Source: Lachnospiraceae bacterium
Lineage (GTDB): Bacteria > Bacillota > Clostridia > Lachnospirales > Lachnospiraceae
Direction: 5' to 3'
Length of the DNA: 64,000 nucleotides
NCBI GenBank assembly: GCA_900770785.1
Contig: CAAGLJ010000071.1
Location: forward strand, 11,638-75,637
Each line of letters opens with the position of its first letter. Position 1 is the stretch's first letter. The translations under genes and the position numbers were made by a program. Shown piece by piece: positions 58,669 through 64,000 of this stretch. Under the pieces are notes generated by a model. The model was not told where the DNA came from and did no database searches. It saw nothing but the letters and a program-made list of their open reading frames with translations.

Positions 58669-60450
58669 TCAGCCTAAGAGCTGCTCCAGTTCATTGATGG
58701 TTTTTTCAAAAATGGAAAGTGCCGAAGCCACGGTATCGGGATTGCACAGATCCACACCGGCAGTTTTTAATTCGTTTACCGGATAGTCACTGCCTCCCAG
58801 AGAAAGAAATTCAAGGTAGGCTGAAGGATTTCCGGTTTCCAGGATATTATTGGCAATAGCTACGGCACTGGAAAAGCCGGTAGCATATTTGTAAACGTAA
58901 AAGGCGTTATAAAAATGAGGGATATAGGACCATTCGTACTTCATGATCTCAGGAATATCTGCACCATCATAATAAAGCTCCAGCAGCTCTTTGTAGACAG
59001 AAGAAAGAGAATCAGCAGTTAAAGGAACACCCGCATGGCACATGTCATGAACCTTTCGTTCAAATTCCGCAAATAAGGTCTGCCTGAATACAGTAGTTCT
59101 GAAGCCCTCCAGAAAATGGTTTAAAATATAGGCCCGGCGTTTTGGATCCGTTTCCATACTCAAAAGATAATGGGTTAAAAGTACCTCATTGCAGGTGGAA
59201 GCCACTTCAGCCACCATAATGCGATAATCATGATTGGCATAATCCTGTTTTTCGCTGGAAAACCAGGAATGCATGGCATGACCCAGCTCATGAGCAAGGG
59301 TAAAGGCATCATCCAATTTGTTGGTATAGTTGAGCTTAATATAGGGGTGAACACCATAAACACCGCAGGAAAAGGCCCCTGACTGTTTTCCTTTGTTCTC
59401 ATAAACATCTATCCACTTTTCGCTAAAAGCACGATTTAGCAGCTTCTGGTATTCTTCACCCAGAGGAAGAAGAGCCTTCTTTACCAGCTCCTTTGCATTC
59501 TCGTAAGGCATGGGATAGTCTATATCCGCAACCATGGGGGTGTAAAGGTCGAATAAATCCAGCTTCTTAAGTCCCATAACCTTTTTACGCAGGCCAAGAT
59601 ATTTTTTCATGGAAGGCAGAAAACGGTGGACTGCCTCTACCAGAGAGTCATAGACAGAAAGGGGAGCATTATCCACAAACATTGCTGAATGTACTGCGCT
59701 GTCATAGCCTCTTACATCAGAAAAGTAACAATCAAATTTGACGGAACCTGCATATAATTGAGCCAAGGTATTAATATACTTTTCATATTCTCCAAACCAG
59801 GTTTCAAAGGCCTCTTCTCTAACACGGCGGACAGGGCTTTCCCGGAAAACGGAAAAACTTCCGCTGCTGAGAGGCTGCAGCTTACCCTGCTCATCACAAA
59901 CATCAGGAAACTGCATATCCACATCGGTAAGGGCATCAAAGGTATTCCGACTGGAGGAACGGGCATCGGTCAGCATAGCCAGCATACGTTCCCCCCTTGC
60001 ATCCAGAGTATAGATGCGGGAACGAGTGGTATCTTCAATAAAATGACGATACCCGTTCAATAGGCCGGAGGCGAGAAAGGCATTCAGCTTTGCTTCCTCC
60101 AGAGAAAGTAATTCAGGAGTGATAAAGGCTGTTGCACCGGCAAAACGGGTATAAAGAGCAGTAGCCCGGGCCATCATAGATTGTGCCTGAGTATCTGAGC
60201 CGTCGGCTGCCTTGTTTAACATGGCATAGAGATAAACCTTTTCAAATTTTTCGGATTCCTGAAAATAAAGATCCAGGGCAGATTTTAAGGCTTCAGGGGA
60301 CTGACCAAGGGTTCCTGCCAGAGCCTCCAGAGAGGAAATCGCATTGGAGGATGCCGTAAAGGCAGCCTCCCAGGCCAGACTATCGGTAAAAATATGGGAT
60401 AAATCCCATAAAAATTCGGGATTCATGTCATTTCTTGCTTTCAATTCCAT
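58669..60450 (-). CDS. pepF: Oligoendopeptidase F (M3 family metallopeptidase)
   Basis: About 593 residues from the inner ATG. The zinc site is LAHELGHAMHSWFSS, an HExxH motif, with the third ligand Glu in MVAEVASTCNEVLL. SGAFSCGVYGVHPYIKLNY is another M3B signature. Cleaves peptides of about 7-17 residues in the cytoplasm, in peptide use or signal-peptide turnover. The ribosome site AAGGAG is 13 nt from ATG 60450, so a closer non-ATG start is possible. The promoter region has two copies of AATAGT(A/T)AC, as in the hrb promoter. Confidence 0.94.
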   Translation of the reverse strand: MELKARNDMNPEFLWDLSHIFTDSLAWEAAFTASSNAISSLEALAGTLGQSPEALKSALDLYFQESEKFEKVYLYAMLNKAADGSDTQAQSMMARATALYTRFAGATAFITPELLSLEEAKLNAFLASGLLNGYRHFIEDTTRSRIYTLDARGERMLAMLTDARSSSRNTFDALTDVDMQFPDVCDEQGKLQPLSSGSFSVFRESPVRRVREEAFETWFGEYEKYINTLAQLYAGSVKFDCYFSDVRGYDSAVHSAMFVDNAPLSVYDSLVEAVHRFLPSMKKYLGLRKKVMGLKKLDLFDLYTPMVADIDYPMPYENAKELVKKALLPLGEEYQKLLNRAFSEKWIDVYENKGKQSGAFSCGVYGVHPYIKLNYTNKLDDAFTLAHELGHAMHSWFSSEKQDYANHDYRIMVAEVASTCNEVLLTHYLLSMETDPKRRAYILNHFLEGFRTTVFRQTLFAEFERKVHDMCHAGVPLTADSLSSVYKELLELYYDGADIPEIMKYEWSYIPHFYNAFYVYKYATGFSSAVAIANNILETGNPSAYLEFLSLGGSDYPVNELKTAGVDLCNPDTVASALSIFEKTINELEQLLG

Positions 60451-60583
60451 AAATAGATATGTACTCCTTCCCACTTGAATATTGTTCTGAATAGTTACGT
60501 TTTTTTAATTAAAGATAATAGTAACTGTACAGTCCTGAATGAAATTTTACTGTATTCTATAAAAAAAATCAATGCAGCAGATA
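60451..60583 (-). promoter_or_regulatory. Leader and control region of pepF with AATAGTNAC motifs
   Basis: Contains AATAGTTAC (from 60490) and AATAGTAAC (from 60517) in an AT-rich stretch. On the - strand a TATTAT overlaps the second motif. The same motif forms a palindrome at the hrb promoter. Confidence 0.45.
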
Positions 60584-60642
60584 TTGACAAAACGAGGTAG
60601 CAGGCGTATAGTATAATTAACATATGAACAATTATTCATATG
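60584..60642 (+). promoter_or_regulatory. Promoter and ArsR-type operator of the metal-export operon
   Basis: TTGACA (60584-60589), 17 bp, TATAGT (60607-60612). An inverted repeat with arms CATATGAA (60621-60628) and TTCATATG (60635-60642) around CAATTA resembles ArsR/SmtB/CadC operators and lies at the start point, so the repressor encoded downstream probably binds here. A further 120-nt leader precedes the start. Confidence 0.8.
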
Positions 60643-60762
60643 AACAAACATATAAATAATACTGCAGGAGAGGACAGCGCCGTTTTAATGCAGTATAACG
60701 GGATGAGAGGCTTTTTAAGAGCAGCAATACAGAGGGGAAGGAAGAAGGAAGAAGGAGGAAGG

Positions 60763-61140
60763 ATGAAGCGGGATGTTGGGAAAGAACACGCACTGGTCTG
60801 TGAGGCCAGTCACCATCACGATGAATTGGTAGAAAGCATCACCGGACGGATGCCGCCGGAGGAGGATTTGTACGATTTGGCGGACTTTTTTAAGGTCTTT
60901 GCAGATACCACAAGAATTAAGATTCTCTGTGTACTGCTTTGCCAGGAAATGTGTGTATGTGATATTGCGGATACGCTGAGGATGACACAATCAGCTATTT
61001 CGCATCAGCTGAGAGTTTTAAAGCAGATGGATCTGGTAAGGTATCGCAGAGAGGGGAAGACTGTTTTTTATTCCCTGGCTGATGACCATATCGCCAGTAT
61101 TTTAAGCCAGGGGTTGGATCACATTAATGAACAGGTATGA
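60763..61140 (+). CDS. ArsR/SmtB-family metal-sensing repressor (CadC-like)
   Basis: 125 residues from ATG 60763, chosen because AGGAGGA precedes it and the length fits the family; the frame is open back to 60640, but that ATG lies in the operator. Winged helix IADTLRMTQSAISHQLRVLKQM. The alpha-3 metal site has QEMCVCDI (the CVC type of CadC/SmtB), and a His/Cys-rich N-terminus (CEASHHHDE) can supply further ligands for Cd, Pb or Zn. Metal binding should release it from the operator upstream. The next gene overlaps the stop. Confidence 0.93.
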   Translation: MKRDVGKEHALVCEASHHHDELVESITGRMPPEEDLYDLADFFKVFADTTRIKILCVLLCQEMCVCDIADTLRMTQSAISHQLRVLKQMDLVRYRREGKTVFYSLADDHIASILSQGLDHINEQV

Positions 61141-61157
61141 GAAGAATGGAGGAAAGA

Positions 61158-61379
61158 ATGAAAAAAACATATATTTTAGAAGACTTGGATTGTGCACATT
61201 GTGCCACACTTATTGAAGAAAAGGTGGGTAAGCTGGAAGGAGTGTCAGAAAGCAGAGTGACCCTCCTTACCCAGAAGCTGGCAGTAGAGGTAAGCGAAGA
61301 TAAAGCAGCGGGGCTTTTGAAGGAAATTATTAAAATAGTAAAGAAGCTGGAGCCGGATGTGGAGGTAAGGGAAAAATAA
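61158..61379 (+). CDS. Heavy-metal-associated (HMA) domain protein, metallochaperone
   Basis: 73 residues; a ferredoxin-like HMA fold with the metal-binding DLDCAHCATLIEEKV, beta strand SRVTLLTQKLAVEV. Start ATG 61158, preceded by ATGGAGG at 61146; the frame is open back to 61137. It is probably the N-terminal HMA domain of the following ATPase encoded separately, or a chaperone for it. Confidence 0.92.
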   Translation: MKKTYILEDLDCAHCATLIEEKVGKLEGVSESRVTLLTQKLAVEVSEDKAAGLLKEIIKIVKKLEPDVEVREK

Positions 61380-61420
61380 ACGGTTATCGGGTTATCATCA
61401 GAAAGGAGGGGGAGAGACTA

Positions 61421-63295
61421 ATGAGTAAAAAATTGAAAAAACGATTGGGAAGGATCCTTCTGGGAGCCGCGGCTTTTGCAGCGGCAATCGCTTTGGAGCA
61501 GCTGCTTTTACAGTCCGACATCTGGATTCTTGTACCCTATTTGATTGCCTATATAATTATAGGTGGGGATGTGGTAAAGAAAGCTGTAATGAATATTTCC
61601 AAAGGACAGATTTTTGATGAAAATTTTCTTATGCTGATTGCTACTGTAGGTGCATTTTTTGTCGGAGAGTATCCTGAGGCAGCAGCGGTTATGCTGTTCT
61701 ATCAGGTGGGAGAATGGTTTCAGTCCTATGCGGTTAACCGTTCCAGGAAGTCCATCAGGGAATTAATGGATATCCGGCCAGACTATGCCAATGTACTTAG
61801 AGGGGGAGAAGAAGTTACCCTGGAGCCGGATGAGGTGGCAGTGGGCGAAACCATCAGAATCAAGCCGGGAGAAAAGGTTCCTCTGGATGGCATAGTGATA
61901 AGGGGAAATACGAGTCTGGATACCAGAGCCCTGACGGGAGAAAGTCTTCCCAGGGATATTGGCTGTGGGGATGAGGTAATCAGCGGCTGTATTAATCTGA
62001 ACAGTATGATTGAAGTACAGGTGACAAAAGAGTTTGCCAGGTCTACCGTAAGCAGGATTCTGGATTTGGTGGAAAATGCCTCTTCTCAAAAGGCGGTTAC
62101 GGAGCAGTTTATTACCCGTTTTGCCAGGTATTATACACCGGCGGTGGTTATTCTGGCTACTGTTTTAGCTGTAGTACCACCCATTTTTACAGGAAATTTT
62201 TCCATGTGGCTGTACAGAGCCCTTACCTTTTTGGTTATTTCCTGTCCCTGTGCCCTGGTCATCAGTATTCCTTTAAGTTTTTTCGGTGGACTGGGCGGTG
62301 CCAGTAAGGCTGGTATTCTAATTAAAGGAAGTAACTATCTGGAAATTCTGGCTCAGGCAGAAACGGTGGTTATGGATAAAACCGGAACCCTGACCAAAGG
62401 AACCTTTGCAGTGTCCGAAATCAGAGTGATGAAAGCCGGAATGACGGAAGAAGAACTTTTGCAGCTGACTGCTTTGGCTGAAAGCTATTCCAATCATCCG
62501 GTTTCCTTATCTATCAAGGAAGCCTGCGGTCTGTCTTTAAATAGTGATGAGATTGAACACAGTGAGGAGCGGGCCGGTTATGGAGTAATCACCCACTGGA
62601 AAGGGATGAAGCTCTATGTGGGAAATGAAAAGCTGATGGAGGAGCTGAAGCTGAAGGTGGAGCATATTGAAAAGCCGGGAACCGTCTGCCATGTGGCACA
62701 GCAGACAGGAACAGAGTCCAGCTATCTGGGTTATCTGGTTGTGGCAGATGAAATCAAGGAAGATGCTGCAGACTGTGTACAGAAATTATACCAGTCCGGC
62801 GTAAAGAGGATTGTCATGCTGACCGGAGACCGCGAGGTTACGGCAAAGGCTGTGGCAGAGAAGATTGGGATTAAGGAAGTACATGCCCAGCTTTTACCTC
62901 AGGATAAGGTGGATATAGTAGAGAGGCTTATCCGGGAAAAATCCGGGAAGGGTAAGCTGATTTTCGTGGGAGATGGCATTAATGATACACCGGTTCTGGC
63001 CCGGGCCGATATTGGTATTGCCATGGGCGGCCTGGGTTCTGATGCCGCCATTGAGGCAGCGGATGTTGTGATTATGAATGATCAGCCTTCTAAGATTGCT
63101 GCAGCCATGGCTATCAGCAGGAGGACTCTGATTATTGTTAAACAGAATATTGTACTTGCCTTGGGAGTAAAGGCACTGGTATTATTACTGGCAGCCTTTG
63201 GAATGGCCTCTATGTGGGCGGCTGTTTTTGCAGATGTGGGAGTAGCTTTTCTGGCAATTCTCAATTCTATGAGGGCTATGTATTACAAGGCATAA
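61421..63295 (+). CDS. cadA: Heavy-metal translocating P1B-type ATPase (CadA/ZntA type)
   Basis: 624 residues without an N-terminal HMA domain. Metal site in TM6 is SCPCALVIS, the phosphorylation site DKTGTLTKGTF, hinge GDGINDTPVLARADIGIAM and the actuator loop LTGESLP. Exports Cd2+, Zn2+ or Pb2+. Most of this family carry HMA at the N-terminus; here the 73-residue gene before it supplies that domain. Under the ArsR-type repressor. Confidence 0.95.
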   Translation: MSKKLKKRLGRILLGAAAFAAAIALEQLLLQSDIWILVPYLIAYIIIGGDVVKKAVMNISKGQIFDENFLMLIATVGAFFVGEYPEAAAVMLFYQVGEWFQSYAVNRSRKSIRELMDIRPDYANVLRGGEEVTLEPDEVAVGETIRIKPGEKVPLDGIVIRGNTSLDTRALTGESLPRDIGCGDEVISGCINLNSMIEVQVTKEFARSTVSRILDLVENASSQKAVTEQFITRFARYYTPAVVILATVLAVVPPIFTGNFSMWLYRALTFLVISCPCALVISIPLSFFGGLGGASKAGILIKGSNYLEILAQAETVVMDKTGTLTKGTFAVSEIRVMKAGMTEEELLQLTALAESYSNHPVSLSIKEACGLSLNSDEIEHSEERAGYGVITHWKGMKLYVGNEKLMEELKLKVEHIEKPGTVCHVAQQTGTESSYLGYLVVADEIKEDAADCVQKLYQSGVKRIVMLTGDREVTAKAVAEKIGIKEVHAQLLPQDKVDIVERLIREKSGKGKLIFVGDGINDTPVLARADIGIAMGGLGSDAAIEAADVVIMNDQPSKIAAAMAISRRTLIIVKQNIVLALGVKALVLLLAAFGMASMWAAVFADVGVAFLAILNSMRAMYYKA

Positions 63296-63330
63296 AAAGA
63301 GGCTGTTGCAGTCGCAGCAGCCTCTTTTAT
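63294..63330. terminator. Terminator between cadA and the DtxR gene
   Basis: AAAAAGAGGCTGTTGC pairs with GCAGCAGCCTCTTTT around AGTC, followed by ATTTT. It serves both convergent genes. The AAAGAGGCTGT(C/T)GC sequence also begins the terminator at 58592. Confidence 0.85.
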
Positions 63331-63347
63331 TTTGGATAGGGATTGAG

Positions 63348-63740
63348 TTATCTATGTCTGTTGACATAATCTTTAATTGCCTGAAAACTGGTCTGGCTGA
63401 TTACATGTTCAATCTTGCAAGCATCTTCAGAAGCAATACTCTCTGCCACACCTAATTCCTGCAGCCACTCGGTGAGAAACTCATGCTTCTCATAGACAGC
63501 TTCAGCAATAGCCTTGCCGGATTCGGTCAAATAAATGAAACCGGCATCGGTTACACGAATATGCTCTTTTTGGCGAAGATTCTTCATGGCAATGCTGACA
63601 CTGGGTTTCTTAAAGCCAAGCTCATTGGCAATATCTACGGAACGGACTACCGGCAGCTTTTTGCTGAGCATAAGAATAGTCTCCAGATAGTTTTCGGCAG
63701 ATTCATTTATACTTGAAGCATGATTATTTGTAGTACCCAT
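63348..63740 (-). CDS. DtxR/MntR-family metal-dependent repressor
   Basis: About 130 residues (MGTTNNHASSINESAENYLE). The N-terminal helix-turn-helix is VVRSVDIANELGFKKPSVSIAMKNL; the metal-site helices of the dimer domain have HEFLTEWLQELG, SEDACKIEHVISQ. No SH3 domain, as in MntR. Candidate targets are the TTAG-N6-CTAA boxes of the feoA operon 7 kb away, so iron is likely; manganese cannot be excluded. Confidence 0.9.
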   Translation of the reverse strand: MGTTNNHASSINESAENYLETILMLSKKLPVVRSVDIANELGFKKPSVSIAMKNLRQKEHIRVTDAGFIYLTESGKAIAEAVYEKHEFLTEWLQELGVAESIASEDACKIEHVISQTSFQAIKDYVNRHR

Positions 63741-64000
63741 GATGAATTGGTTCCTGATAAAAGTAAAGAGGAACACGACCTCCATTTCTTGCGGTATAGA
63801 TAAATCCGTGGGAATCTATCTCCCAGGATTTGGTTTTGTCCATTGTAACATGAAAAGTGATTTTTTACAATATGAGGATAGCTTGAGTTTCCGTAAACTG
63901 TAACTGAAAAATGAGTATATTTTCCCAAAGTACCAATCTGTCGTTTTTTTGAAGGCAAAGAGTGACAGTTCTGTGAGTAGAGGTACTTTAATAAACCCCA
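63741..64000 (-). other. Gene-free end of the window, upstream of the DtxR gene
   Basis: I see no gene here. A short inverted repeat ATTGTAA...TTACAAT spans ~63842-63871 and could be an operator for the DtxR gene on the - strand. Confidence 0.35.

Noticed and set aside
60640..60762. An N-terminal extension of the ArsR repressor
   Set aside because: The first ATG falls in the operator palindrome. ATG 60763 has a strong ribosome site and gives a normal length. I keep the open frame only as an observation.
63707..63958. An 83-codon - strand frame before the DtxR gene
   Set aside because: It overlaps the DtxR start in another frame, has a random-looking composition and no ribosome site.
1..64000. 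Mobile elements, CRISPR arrays, tRNA and rRNA
   Set aside because: I found no transposase, integrase, direct-repeat/spacer array, or tRNA/rRNA signatures on reading both strands.

Overview
The window looks like a chromosomal segment of a spore-forming Clostridia bacterium, most probably a Lachnospiraceae member. The evidence is the spoIIA/sigF and spoVA sporulation genes, a flavoredoxin-rubredoxin fusion typical of strict anaerobes, Gram-positive lipoprotein signals, AGGAGG-type ribosome sites, a T-box valS leader and moderate G+C content. Almost every gene is on the + strand. I see no rRNA, tRNA, CRISPR array, transposase or phage gene, so this is ordinary core and accessory chromosome rather than an island.

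Layout. 0-5 kb: the end of a membrane-fusion (HlyD/MacA-type) protein and a large chimera joining a MacB-like extracellular domain, a propeller-like region and a solute-binding domain. 5-9.6 kb: T-box, valS, folC and a 48-residue small protein. 9.6-14.9 kb: a membrane-anchored TPR protein, then spoIIAA-spoIIAB-sigF-spoVAA-spoVAB-spoVAC and a 72-residue orphan. 14.9-23.6 kb: a DUF1622 membrane protein (- strand), an ArsC/Spx-like protein, a GGDEF-EAL-PAS protein, azlCD, a TrpB2-type enzyme, high-molecular-weight rubredoxin, tmk and alkD. spoVAD (23.7 kb) and spoVAE (30.7 kb) follow, so the spoVA genes keep their order but are separated by about 9 and 6 kb of unrelated genes. Between them lies a zur-znuACB zinc-uptake operon with a linked lipoprotein, then ridA, aroK and an EamA transporter.

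31-37 kb: a fused FeoA-FeoB iron transporter, a DUF1653 protein, a single reading frame joining SfsA to MutY, and a glycosyltransferase. 37-45.5 kb: a complete phosphate regulon (pstSCAB, phoU, Na/Pi symporter with PhoU tail, PhoP/PhoR-type two-component system) with 11-nt-spaced PHO-box-like repeats. 45.6-49.1 kb: glyA, then a TetR regulator divergent from two envelope proteins (DUF308, DUF1269). 49.3-53.8 kb: an aspartate-to-threonine cluster (ACT regulator, hom, a phosphoglycerate-mutase-like proposed homoserine kinase, aspartokinase). 53.8-54.5 kb: a gene-free stretch with a near-consensus promoter and a terminator, a candidate noncoding RNA or long leader. 54.5-64 kb: a GH3 hexosaminidase, a second ferrous-iron system (feoA, feoB, Cys-rich tail protein) with DtxR-type boxes, pepF, an ArsR-controlled heavy-metal exporter with its metallochaperone domain as a separate gene, and a DtxR/MntR regulator.

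Two themes recur. One is metal homeostasis: Zur with zinc uptake, two Feo systems, the ArsR-governed exporter and a DtxR repressor, each beside recognisable palindromic operators. The other is a small translation-start element, a 4-10 bp hairpin followed within 1-3 nt by AUG, a Shine-Dalgarno core and the likely real start 12 nt after the first AUG. It precedes several unrelated genes, and its stem sequence varies while the pairing is kept.
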